Source: Pomphorhynchus laevis (lineage: Eukaryota; Acanthocephala; Palaeacanthocephala; Echinorhynchida; Pomphorhynchidae). From it: 64,000 bases of DNA. Numbering within the stretch: the stretch's first letter is position 1; the number at the start of each line of letters is the position of its first letter. A model generated the notes under the pieces. It saw only the letters and a program-made list of their open reading frames with translations, was not told where the DNA came from and ran no database searches. Below are positions 22,676 to 33,304 of this stretch, piece after piece. The stretch is taken from NCBI GenBank assembly GCA_012934845.2, contig WNNJ02000171.1, positions 168,336-232,335 on the forward strand, read 5' to 3'. A program made the position numbers and the translations under genes.

Positions 22676-23694
22676 ATCCAAAATTACATAAAAATCCAAT
22701 AAAACCTAGGTTCATATGTAGTGCGTTTAAATGTACATTAAAACCACTTTCTGTCTATATGAATAAAATACTTAAAGTAATTAAAGCACACTTTAAAAAA
22801 TATTGCAAGGTAATTGAAATTAATACTGGTATAAAACACTATTTCAGTATTAATTCTACAAAAGAATTTTTAGAACAGACAAAAGGAATAAATTTTCAAA
22901 ATATAAATACATACGATTTTAGTACTCTTTATACAAATCTAGATTTAGTAGATATTAAAGAAGCGTTAGTAAAATTAATTAATCTTATATTCGGAAAAAG
23001 ATATACATATATATGTTATAATAACTATAACGCCTATCTAACAAAAATTAAACCATCAAATAAATATAAATATATGGATAAAATTGAATTAATAGAATCC
23101 TTAAATATTTTGATAAATCAAAATTTTTTAAAAGTAGGGACATCTATATTTAGACAAGTAAAAGTTGTTCTAATGGGTGGTAATAGTAGCCCAATTATAG
23201 CTGACTTGTTTTTAAGCTTTATAGAATATGAATTTGTTCATAACTGTGTAAAAACTAAATCTAAACAATATAAATATATGAAATATATGTTTCGATACAT
23301 TGATGATATATGTGTATTTAATTCTAATAATTTTTATTCAATTAGTGAGCACATTTATCCAGAAAGCCTTATTCTTAACAAAACCAATATTAATGATAAA
23401 GAAGGTGTATATCTAGATATGAACATTAAATTAACATTAACTAAAACTACTGTTAATTTATATCGTAAAGATGACATAATTAAATTTACAAGAAACATAT
23501 GTTTGCATGAGCATTCATGCATACCTTATAATATAAAATATAATACATTAAATAATGAAATTTTAAGAATTGCAACAATATGTAATGATATTGGCTTTCT
23601 TCAAAATCATTTAAATAATTTAATAGATACATATTTTAAACTAGGTTACTATAAAAATAACATTAAGCAGAAAATAGTAAAATATATAAATTAA
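22672..23694 (+). pseudogene. PLE-2 reverse transcriptase
   Basis: A 340-residue ORF. Fingers NPKLHKNPIKPRFICSAFK (2-20), motif A TYDFSTLYTNL (about 78-88), motif B KVVLMGGNSSP (about 161-171, deviating from GVPMGG) and motif C RYIDD (about 206-210). The ORF enters by a frameshift: TATTTTGAATCC replaces TATATTGGAATCC. It ends at a TAA that replaces a Gln codon of the other copies, so about 22 residues are lost. Confidence 0.88.
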
Positions 23695-23822
23695 CACAAT
23701 AATATAAAGAATAAATTTAAACTCTTAAGTGGCAAATTTTTATGGATGGATAATAAATAATATACTTTGTATTAGAATAAGATACTAGATAGTTTTATCA
23801 GAGGAAATACATCATTAGCATG

Positions 23823-23901
23823 TATTTGGCCCCGCTGCTATGCTGGGTAGAGGAGTTAGGGGCCGAAACCTGATAGCATAGCAGTTCCTCCTGATGACCT
23901 C
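23823..23901 (+). ncRNA. Candidate ribozyme module, PLE-2
   Basis: Same core as PLE-1, with GGCCCC, CTGCTATG, CTGGGTA, GAGGAG, GGGGCC, GAAACCTGATAG, CATAGCAG, TTCCTC and CTGATGA. One T-to-C change in the upstream arm creates an A-C mismatch, so this copy may be weaker. Confidence 0.42.
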
Positions 23902-24191
23902 TTATTCTTATTCTGATACAACGTCTGTTATTTATTAGGTCAATTCATAAAAATGACATTTATTTTAAATTTCAATTTTTATTTTAACTTGATATAAGTT
24001 ATATATAATCTCATAACAGTTCTTTATAATTATTTATTATCTAATAAATAATTATAAAGAATAATTGTAAATCGGTACAAGAGTTAAGCGTCAGGACAAT
24101 CCCTTCTTGTTCTAAAGAGCACAGCTCTAATCGCGGTTTCACAAAAAACGTTTGACCATCACAACAAAGCTGCTCCATCAGCAACTTATAA

Positions 24192-24512
24192 ATGGAGAAA
24201 TACCATTTTTTGTTGAAACTGCAATCGAATTGGACATATAGCAAGAAATTGTCGACGGTTGGGAAACGTCGTGGGTGGCGTTGTCGAGCCACATCAGCTC
24301 CCATCTACAGAATAAATCATGCTGGCTATTCCGAGTTGCCTGTTATTAGTGTCAAGATTGGTCATCGATATGCGCGAGCATTAATCGATAGCGGTTGTTC
24401 TTATACGATTGTACAGTCGAGTTTTGCGAGCAAGCCTTACGACCGCGCTACCGTCACAGACTTCAGAGGGGAAAAATTTAATTGCCAAGGTATGACGCAA
24501 GTATCCATTTGA
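24192..24512 (+). pseudogene. LTR element: end of Gag and aspartic protease
   Basis: In an alternative frame, 24,211-24,252 encodes a C-x2-C-x4-H-x4-C zinc knuckle (CxNC, GH, NC) interrupted by a TGA. The 106-residue ORF then carries VISVKIGHRYARALIDSG with the DSG active-site triad motif, followed by CSYTIVQSS, typical of a retropepsin N-terminal half. A downstream frame (24,580-25,029) continues the polyprotein to about the RT and includes a low-complexity linker. Confidence 0.75.
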
Positions 24513-25039
24513 TTAGCGGTCGTGTGATTTTGGTTGAAGCTATAGTGTCTGATCAATTAAGAACGGTATCGATGCTATTATGGAGATCAATGTAATTTAT
24601 AAGCTTGGCGGAGTTTGGATTTCTGGAAAAGTTCAATTTAAACAAACACCTTCGAAACCAAAGGACCAGACTTGCCCGCATAAGGATGAAGTTTTGTCCA
24701 GCCTCGCCATCAGTTCTCTTTGTGAACATCAACCTTGCAGTATGATAGTGCAATCAAAGCCTCGATATTCGATGACGTTGAATAATAATTCGATTTCACA
24801 AGATGATAAAGATGCTATTAGTACATCTTCTGATAGTCAATGTGTGGATGTCATTGTCAGTTCGCCATTACCTAATACGATAACGTTGAATGATCCTGAT
24901 TTTGATGCATACTTCGATGGATTTGTTTGGAAAGTACGTTGGAAATGTGATAGTTCAATGGATTTTGGACGAGATCTACCGCTGTTGAAGAATTCGATCG
25001 ACATGTATTCATGTGCTTGTGATTTTTAAATTAAAGACA

Positions 25040-25700
25040 AATTTGATGAAGAAATATCAAGGTGGATTAATGAAGGCATCTTGTGTAGATTGACACAGAA
25101 AGTTCAACGGGGGATAATCTCTCTATTGATAGTAGTCTACAAGACTAAAGACAAATTACGTCCCGTATTCGACTTCCGAGAACTGAACCAGTATCTTAGC
25201 TGTCATACTGGAGATACTATACAAGCTTGTGAATATGCAATTCGCAAGTGGAAACGAATTAGCGAACTTGTGAAATTATTGGATCTAAAAAATGCGAATT
25301 TTCAATTAAGAGTAGATAAAGATCTTTGGCCTTATCAGCTTATCAATTATAAGGACGAAACATATTGTTTAACGCGTCTAGGATTCGGTCTAAGCTGTGC
25401 GCCACGTATTATGATAAAAAATCGTCGATACTGTTCTATCACAGGATGCAAATGCCACCAAGGGTACATAATTCTATCTGGATGATATAATTGTTGATGA
25501 AAGTATCATTAGTGCAAGTGAGGTATCACGGCATTTATCTCGATATGGTTTAATATCAAAGGCACCGATGGATTTAGAAAATAATCGAGTTCTAGAAATG
25601 AGTATTGAGATGAACAAATCTGGACAGCTCATATTCGCCAGAGGATCACCATTGGAATTAATATGTCTGTGGAGAACGCGATGACTAGGAGAGAACTTTT
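25040..25700 (+). pseudogene. LTR element reverse transcriptase
   Basis: ORF 25,081-25,485 carries LRPVFDFRELN (motif equivalent to RPCVDYRxLN), KLLDLKNANFQLRV (motif A region; catalytic D in LLDL), YCLTRLGFGLSCAPRIM (motif B). After a frameshift near 25,440, FYLDD at 25,472-25,486 is motif C. The next residues IIVDES...HLSRYGLISK fit the thumb. All catalytic aspartates are visible but in two frames. Confidence 0.8.
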
Positions 25701-26323
25701 TTCTTTGTGGGAAATTAACCGAACATTACCCGATTGCAAGTTGGCTTAGAGTCGCATGTAGCTATGCGAAACGCTTGGCTCTTAGTAGATGTTGGAATGA
25801 TCGCTTGAATAGCGACGCACATCAGTGTATAAGAGAATCGTCGACAAAAGTTCGTCATAATGATCCCGTTCGAGGAATCTGGTCAGTTGGCACATGTGAG
25901 AGTGGAACTGTCTGATGTGACGCTAGTAACATAGCTATGGGAGTGATACTTAAAATAGGTGGTATAACAGTTGAGGATGCAAGTTGATAACGGAAAAAGA
26001 CAGACTATCTACATATAAATGCTGCCGAATTGAAATCGGTGATAAAAGGGATCAACCTTGATATTAAATGGGGTATTACCGATCTTCGTGTCAACACAGA
26101 TTCTCAAACCGTTTTGAATTGGCTTCAAGTGACAAGTAGCAAATGTTGTAGACTTTGTACGAAGAGCGCTGCTGAAATTCTCATCAGAAGGAGGTTGTCT
26201 ACACTGATGGCAATCATTGAGGAAACGGGATTAAATGTGTGTTGGTGCTATGTCAGTTCATCGGAAAATAAGACTGATTGTCTCACTCGTCTTCACATCT
26301 CGATTTTGTCAACAAAAGTCTAA
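25700..26323 (+). pseudogene. LTR element RNase H
   Basis: DASNIAMGVILKIGG near 25,918 holds the first catalytic Asp. INAAELKSVIKG near 26,016-26,050 has the Glu, and LRVNTDSQTVLNWL near 26,080-26,120 has the second Asp. The downstream segment CWCYVSSSENKTDCLTR ends the domain. Stops and shifts separate the parts. It would degrade RNA in RNA-DNA hybrids. Confidence 0.7.
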
Positions 26324-26385
26324 GAAGGCGCAGTCAACGTTCATACCTCCGTTAAATATAATGAGTTGGAAAATAAATTTACGGA

Positions 26386-27195
26386 TTGCATAATATGTAT
26401 CATTTTGAGGTTGAACGATCCTACCGCCTTGCACGAATTCTGTACCCAGATGGGGTTCGCAGAGACATTGGCGAGATTGTTAGTAAGTGTCGCGAATGTC
26501 AGAGCATTAATCCGCTATATAGCTTCTACAGTTATGGTAGTTGCAATTTTAGCGGAACGTGGGTTCGGCTTGCTGTTGATATCACTCATTATAATCGTGT
26601 CGTATATTTAACGATCGTGGACAGTGGACCAAGCCGTTTTGCAATCTGGAAAGAGTTTCGTGGTGAATCGGCACGTCAAGTTTGTTTAAAATTACGTGAA
26701 GTGTTATTTGAACATAAATTCCCTGAAGAGTTATTGATGGATAATGGTAAAGTGTTCAGGTCACAAGAGTTGTATGATCTAGCCTCCATGTTTAATATTC
26801 GTCTTCGGTTTCGAGCAGCGTTTCGTCTACAGGGTAATGAAATCATTGAACGTAATCACAGGACCATTAAACGAAAAGCTGGTAAATGCAAATATTCCCC
26901 ACTGGAAGCTGTCTATTTGTATAATTTATCGCCAAAGTCAAATACAGGAAACAGTAAGTCTTTCACATGGAATCTACAATTATCTATGACGACATCTCAA
27001 CGTATTACCTATATTTCCAGAGGTCTCAGTAAAATGTGGATATGATATTGGTGAAATCGTACAGATTAAATCTCCCAATGCTAGATGTACGACGCGGCTG
27101 TTACAGGGTACAGTCACACAGATAATATCCGATGTAACGGTTGCGGTAAAGTGGATTCCACGTCATATATCTGACATCCGCCATATTGTTGAAAT
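26386..27195 (+). pseudogene. LTR element integrase
   Basis: ORF 26,386-27,045 includes a degenerate HHCC zinc region (CRECQS near residue 35), then AVDITH (first Asp), ELLMDNGKVFRS (second Asp) and NEIIERNHRTIK (Glu), the D,D(35)E triad. After a frameshift near 27,045, the C-terminal domain continues with PNARCTTRLLQGTVT and IPRHISDIRHIV, typical of Ty3/Gypsy integrase tails. The catalytic residues are intact, the frame is not. Confidence 0.82.
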
Positions 27196-27384
27196 GAAGA
27201 TAAGTGTTTAAAATTAAAATGAACGATAGCAACTTTGCGAGTTAAACAATGACTCGGATACAGGCGATTTGATATCGTTAGAGATGCCGGAATCAACGAC
27301 TGCTAATGAAACTCTTCGTCGATCAGAACGTACGACACGACGTCCTGTGTATTTGGACGATTATGATTGCACGATGTGAGGATC

Positions 27385-27580
27385 ACAAAAGCAAGGTGGG
27401 ATGTGACGAAAGTGGTGTGCGTTTGTTTGAACATGCCGTTTTGAACAGCGGCGATGGATGCACAGAAATTTGCCGCCACGTTATGAGCGGAATACAATCA
27501 GCAAATTGTTGGCTGGTTAACTGTATAAAACATCGGTGTATTTTGTGTTGCGGTTTTTCTTTCTGAAACGAAAAACAAAA
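27385..27580 (+). repeat. Putative partial 3' LTR with polypurine tract
   Basis: A purine-rich run AAAAGCAAGGTGGGA (about 27,387-27,401) is followed at once by TGTGACGAAAG, the TG start expected of an LTR. A TATAAAA at about 27,523 is the possible promoter. There is no 5' LTR to compare with, so the right boundary is set by where the next LINE begins. Confidence 0.45.
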
Positions 27581-27696
27581 GTGTTATACTTTTTGCGCTC
27601 TTGTTTGAATTTACACTTTTTCTCGCATAAAAAATGTGAACAAGTATTAGCGTCGGAAGAACAAAGAACTTCGTAAAATCCAGTTTTCCAGCACAA

Positions 27697-28695
27697 ATGA
27701 ATACGAATTTGGAAGAAAAAGACGATATTAAGGTATTTACTGAGTCTAAATCAACGACAATGAAGGTTAGTGACGTTTCTTTGATTAACGGTGATGGGCT
27801 GGTACTTCCTCCCATCCAAAAACTCAAAAATTTGATAGTCATCAAGCTTAAGAAGCCGATGGAAAGGCATCTCTTATTATGTCTTCCTTAGGCCTTTCTG
27901 TAAAAAATGACCAACATGGTCATTTTCAATTCAGTCAAACTGTACGAGACAAAGCCCAAGATCTTATTTGTCTCTGCTGATCTGGCAAATGACTTTATAG
28001 ATCACTTTGAATCAGCCTTATCTGAATATGGTGCAATTCTTTCTAAACCCATTCTTGGCACTCTAAAAATATCGAATTTACCCTGTCACCTTGATGATAC
28101 TGATATTAAACTACTATAAAAATCCTATAAGGTTTCTAACTTCCGGTCTATTCTGGGTAAAGGAGGTAATCCAATACCCATTGGGTTCTGCTCTGCCCCA
28201 CTGGAATACGGAGAAGTTCTGATGAACTCTAAATGTAATCCCTTTTTGGGCTTTAATGTTTGTTTTACACTTATTGGAAAAGATGAATATACCCATCCTC
28301 ACTGTAGCCGGTGACACAAATGGGGACACTGGGCCTCCAGCTGCAGTGAGACACCTACATGTGGAGCGTGTGGTTCGTCCGACTGTGCAACTCCACAGAC
28401 TGATTTTCGTTGTAAGGCACCCACATCATGATCCAAGTGTGGTGAGTGTCATCCCGCCTGAAGCAGGAAATGTGCTCAATTCAAACAATACTATGGCAAA
28501 TTCCAAAAGTCCAGTGCCGTGATTAGGACTGCAAATTTTTCGAGTGCTTCCTCCCTACGCACGGGGGATGCTGACATAATGCGTGCGATGGATGCAAGAG
28601 TGGAAGCGGCTTATAAGAAAATGGAAAACATAATTTCAAAGGTTGTGGCTGCATTCTGCACAAATCCTTCGATTCCTACCGCCACAATTCCGTAA
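27697..28695 (+). pseudogene. LINE copy A ORF1 (Gag-like, zinc knuckles)
   Basis: N-terminal residues run from ATG 27,697 through LVLPPIQKLKNLIVIKLKKP, then FNSVKLYETKPKILFVSADL, then a zone aligned to HCSR-HKWGHWASSC (C-x2-C-x4-H-x4-C, one Cys codon now TGA near 28,312) and CGACGSSDC. It would coat LINE RNA. A TAG at about 27,889 and later shifts break it. Copies D and E preserve the same plan. Confidence 0.75.
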
Positions 28696-28893
28696 TCTAA
28701 AAAAGGGGCTTCGGCCCATACTGTCCCCCGCTCAAGATCGGTAAAATGCTGAGTTGCTAAGAGCATAGGGCAAATGAAGACGCTGCCCAGGGGCAAGTAT
28801 TGACCCCGGGTGGATCTAGTGGCGGAAAGGGTGACCTTCCTGCACCTAGCTCTGTTTAGGTAGGCAATCCCCGATCCAACTAATCCATCACAA

Positions 28894-31840
28894 TGCAGAG
28901 TACTCGTGAGCCTTTTTCACTGAATGCCCATCAGTGGAATTCGGAAGGTGCTTCTGCCCTTAGACTTTTATCTGGTAGAGATGCAGATGTTACAGTCCTT
29001 CAGGAGACGCAGTATATCCGTCTCCCCCAGGACATTATTTGATTTATCCCAAAGCATATCTGTTCCCACTATACTCCGTACATAACCCCACCTCACTCCT
29101 CTTCATCTCAAGGACTCTTAAACTTTGTTAAGTGCTCCTTACCTCCCTCCTATTAAACAACTCATGTCCAGCCATGTCTTATTTAGTAGTTTCACTCTGT
29201 AAGAACGGTAAACGCCTTAGTCTAGCCAATGTCTGCATCCGTCCAGGGGAAATTCAGAAGAACCGTGACCTCCTGGATAGTATTATTGACAGCGGCTACG
29301 ACATGATACTTAGGGATTTCAACGACAGAACTGGTCGTTGGATAAATGAGGCAATTCGCAGAGCTAGGAACGGTTATCTTATTCACAAACCACCTTGCCC
29401 TACCTTTCATTGCACATCAACAAATTCTATCCTCGACATTTTACTGCTTCACTCGAGGTGGCTGTTAAAACCCCTCTGCACGGAGCAGTCGCGCCAGCAA
29501 TTCAGTGGAATTCAGGAGGTGCTTCTGCCCTTAGACTTCTATCCGGTAGAGATGCAGATGTTATAGTCCTCCAGGAGACGCGGTCTATACGTCTCCCCCA
29601 GGACATTACTCGATTGATCCCAATGCACATTTGTTCCCACTATACTCCGTACATAATCCCTCCTCACTCATCTTCATCTCAAGGACTCTTGACCTTAATT
29701 AAGTGATCCTTAAGGTCCTCTCTCCTATTAAACTATTCATGTCCAGCCATGTCTTGTTTAGTAGTTTCACTCTGTAAGAAAGGTAAACGCCTCAGTCTAG
29801 CCAATGTCTACATCCGTCTTGGGTAGATACACGAGAACCGTGTTACCCTGGATAGTATTATGGACAGCAGCTACGACATGATACCTGGGGATTTCAACGA
29901 CAGAACTGGTCGTTGGATCAATGCAGCACTTCGCAGAGCTAGGAACGGTTATCTTATTCACAAACCACCTTCCCCTACCTTTCATTGCATATCAACAAAT
30001 TCAGTCCTCGACATTTTACTGCTTCACTCGAAGTGGTTGCTAAAACCCCTCTGTACGGAGCAGTCGCGCCAGCAATTGTCCACCTCTCATGACCTAATTC
30101 GTTGGAGAATTGAGGAGGATACGTTGCTAAGAAAGAGGTTTCACTTTGATCCTATCAGAGTGGTCCTCTTTCAGGCGGCTATCCTACTCTTTTCCCGAAT
30201 AGGAAATGAGAGTCTGACGGAATTTAATGCCTACGTATTTTCGCAAGCTACCGCAATTTTATCGACTACCGATAAAAGTCGTATATACAATCCCACTCCG
30301 ACGAAACTCAAGGTCATAGCGACACTGCTTAACCTTCCTAATCTCTCTGTTTCCGCCAGACAGGCTCTCTCGAATGAATACTGGAGCACTAGATATAGGT
30401 TCCAGCTGAGTAGGGATAGGACGAGTATTGCTCGTCTTAATCCTTCCCAGTATTACTTTTGGAAGATTTTCAAGAAGGAGAAGTTTGCTTGCTGGAAGGG
30501 TAGAGCATTTGGTTGGATAGGGAATGTAGGCCTTGATAAAGTTTTGGAGAAGTCATAGCCCTGCACAACTATGGAGCCACTCAATCACGTCAACCAATCC
30601 CGCCTTGGTGTAACTTCAGGAGTAGGGATCTATCTGTACGGATATCCTTAACTCCTGGAGTCCACTCCCGGGCACCTCCAAATCCGTCACTCCACTTTCT
30701 TCTCGGGTCTGTCAGCTTTTGACAGCTGATCAGAGAAGAGAGGTGGCCGTCACAATGCTTTTAGCCTCTCCATCCGATGTAGCAGGCATCAATATTAGTA
30801 AGCGTGTTTTTATTCCTAAGAAAAATCCTGCTCATGTCCTAAAGATCTGCGACCCATTACGATTCAAAATGACCACTTGTCGATTTACGAAAAAGCACTT
30901 GCGCGTAAAATCCGCGACCATTTAAGTAGGCGTAATTTGATCCCTCCTGGTTTTCATAGGTTCGTCAAAGGTCGCTCGGTCCATTCAACAGTTGGTGAGG
31001 TGGAGCAGTTTTGTCGGGATAATAGCCATCGCCTAGTTGTGGCTGTTTACCTTGATTTTTCTGCTGCATTTGACCGCATCACCATTCCTTTTGTGATCTC
31101 TTCTCTCAGGTCCCTCTGGTTGCCTGCGAGAATTGTGAACATAGTGTAGATCCTGATGTATACCAAGCGATTTTACTATTAAGACGACCCTGATGCGCGT
31201 CAGTTCTACCCTATTACGGGTGTACTTCAAGGTTCCCCACTTTCTCCCATCTTATATCTTGCTGCTTCCATTAACCTCTTTAAAATATTTAAACGTGAAC
31301 AACGTCTAGTTGTGTACGCTGATGACACCACAGTCCTGTTCACTGGACGCAGGTGTAAATACGTAGTCTCTGACATCAGCCGTTTATTTTTAAGATTAAA
31401 AGACCAGTTACCCATATTTAATCTTATTTTAAACTCCGCCAAATCGCAGGCGGTTGTCTTTCATGGCACCCCTGCAACTAAGAAAAAACTTAAGAGATTA
31501 TCGCTCTCTTCCATATTTGCTTCTGAACCACTTCCCACCTTCACAAGTCGAGTAAAATACCTGGGGTTCACAGTTACGGTTAACTTGTCGGCGAAAGCTG
31601 ACCTGGATAGACTCAAACGTATCCTGAAGAAAGCTAAGTGGGCCATGAACCGGGCTCAGCATCTGTCATTAAAAGGGAAAACCCAGTGCGCCTTTGGGTA
31701 CCTGGGCTATCTCGGGATTAGTCTTCTGTTCGAGAGAACGTTTCGCTGAGCAAATGCTAAGGTTTCTTCAGCTCCTCGTATCTCGTTTACCTAGCATAGT
31801 TCGCACCGATTGGATTCTTCGGGGGAGGGGGTGAAAGACT
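28894..31840 (+). pseudogene. LINE copy A ORF2 (APE endonuclease, RT)
   Basis: The endonuclease region (QWNS, LLSGRDADV, LQET, DFNDRTGRW) appears twice: once at 28,930-29,500 and again from 29,505. The protein then continues through SRQQLSTSHDLIRWRIEED (30,060-30,110), the pre-RT region (30,120-30,558) and the RT. RT motifs: LDFSAAFDRI near 31,050 (A), GVLQGSPLSPILY near 31,220 (B) and YADDTTVLF at 31,315 (C). The tail at 31,600-31,749 has the conserved LSLKGKTQCAFG end. At least four frame breaks. Confidence 0.82.
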
Positions 31841-31960
31841 CCGCGTGGTTCAGTCGGAAGGCGGCGTGTTGGATCGGTTGGGGGCTCAGATCCCTCTGGA
31901 TTTGAGGCCGTAAAAGTGGGAATAAGAAGACCAGTGCAAATTGCAGCTGTTGGTTGATTT

Positions 31961-33300
31961 GTTCTACTTACTGTTTTGTTAATTATGTTATCTAGTTTTT
32001 TTGATCGGTTGTATTTTTTAAAAAACCCTTATTTATTTATACATTTTCTCGTTCATTTTTACAGTGACTATAGACATTTCATTTTTTGGCCAGCAGCAAT
32101 GACATCAATCGATCGTATAATATCCTCTGCTGTATCGCTTTTCTATGAATTCCTAACCTCGTTTACAGGAAATCTCAACCTGTATTCACAAGGCATGGAT
32201 GAAATCTTAGCGAGATACAACGCATTATTCTTACTGGAACTGATTGTGTTAGAGAAGAATATGAAATCGATCTAGTTATAGATCCCAAGGCTACAAACTT
32301 GTGATTGTTATATATTAATTATTCTTAAATCATCTTTGAATTGTTAAATTAACGAATTTAATATTTCTCAATTATTATCTTTAGAGTTGATCGCAAATAT
32401 AAAAAATATAGCCACAAATTAAAAGTATAAAAGTTCCGCATTCTATATGTAGTCTTATCTGATATTACTATTCGGGATATCCTAAAATACGGCCAATGTT
32501 TGTCAATGTGTAGAGATGTTTCATTAACTACTTAGGACACTTATTTTCTTATTGGAGCTGAATCGTTGCGCAACATTGACACGGAAAATAAAACGAAGAA
32601 GAAAATTTGCTTGATAATTTATTCGCTTGCGTGCATGTCCACTTACTGTGCTTATGTACAGCTATCTCACTTTTGTAAAGGCGAATATCCCGGCTGTATT
32701 ACAAATAGCAGTAGACTTTAATTATCTATCACGGAAGAAATCAAAGCATAATTATGCTTGACATTGACATAACATTTACGACGATTTATTGTGATTGAAA
32801 AAATACAACTGAAATTTTGACTTTTGCCAAACAACGTTGCTGATGAAAACCTTAGTGCAACCCAGATTGTGTATCCTGATAACCTTAATTTATAGCACTA
32901 GAACCATTTCGGAGGTTAAAGAACAACTAGTGCAAAAAGGATATCCTTTTCCAGTATTGTAAGTAGTTAACTATACACATTAACAATAGTATAAAACGTA
33001 TATATATGCTTTCTGATGCCGATGAATTCATTTGCTACTAGGAGGTTATGTACCCATAAGCGATATAACGATTTTTTAAATTCGACAACGTTTCGGAACT
33101 TCCAACTTGAAAACTTACTGTCTGACCAAAACGTTGTTATAATAAAGCATCGTTATATCTTGCTTCTATAAATAGCATGCAATACAGGCGATAATAATAA
33201 AATTTTCTTAATAATAAATACATAAGGATAAACAAATTTGAAACAATGCAACTGATACGGACATGAAAGTAGTCAAATTCTTTGTCAGCAATCTTCATCT
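31961..33300. other. AT-rich spacer
   Basis: The ORF at 31,976-32,275 shows no family features. Nothing else is recognised. Confidence 0.4.
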
Positions 33301-33304
33301 TTGA

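Larger units (their letters stand above)
20910..24000 (+). mobile_element. Penelope-like retroelement PLE-2, near complete
   Basis: The same architecture as PLE-1: 5' leader from TTGTTCCAGCCTGCAAC, GIY-YIG, connector, RT, and 3' UTR with the RNA module. The 3' UTR loses similarity near 24,000, before the usual terminal GTTAGCTGATTT, so the end is truncated or rearranged. It has fewer frame breaks than PLE-1: one shift after GIY-YIG, one stop in the connector, one shift before the RT and one early stop at the RT end. Confidence 0.9.
24080..27580 (+). mobile_element. 5'-truncated Ty3/Gypsy-type LTR retrotransposon
   Basis: Order is Gag zinc knuckle, protease, RT, RNase H, integrase, then a polypurine tract and putative LTR. 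The order PR-RT-RH-IN is that of Ty3/Gypsy and BEL elements; the RT motif LRPVFDFRELN and YLDD favour Ty3/Gypsy. No 5' LTR or 5' Gag is seen: the element begins just after the PLE-2 3' UTR. Many frameshifts make it inactive. Confidence 0.85.
27590..31960 (+). mobile_element. APE-type two-ORF LINE, copy A
   Basis: A Jockey-superfamily-like LINE: Gag-like ORF1 with CCHC knuckles, then ORF2 with apurinic endonuclease and RT. 5' UTR from about 27,590; 3' UTR ends near 31,930 after a conserved GGCGTGTTGGATCGGTTGG block shared with copies D and E. It carries a direct duplication inside ORF2 (see the endonuclease entry). Broken by many stops. Confidence 0.85.
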
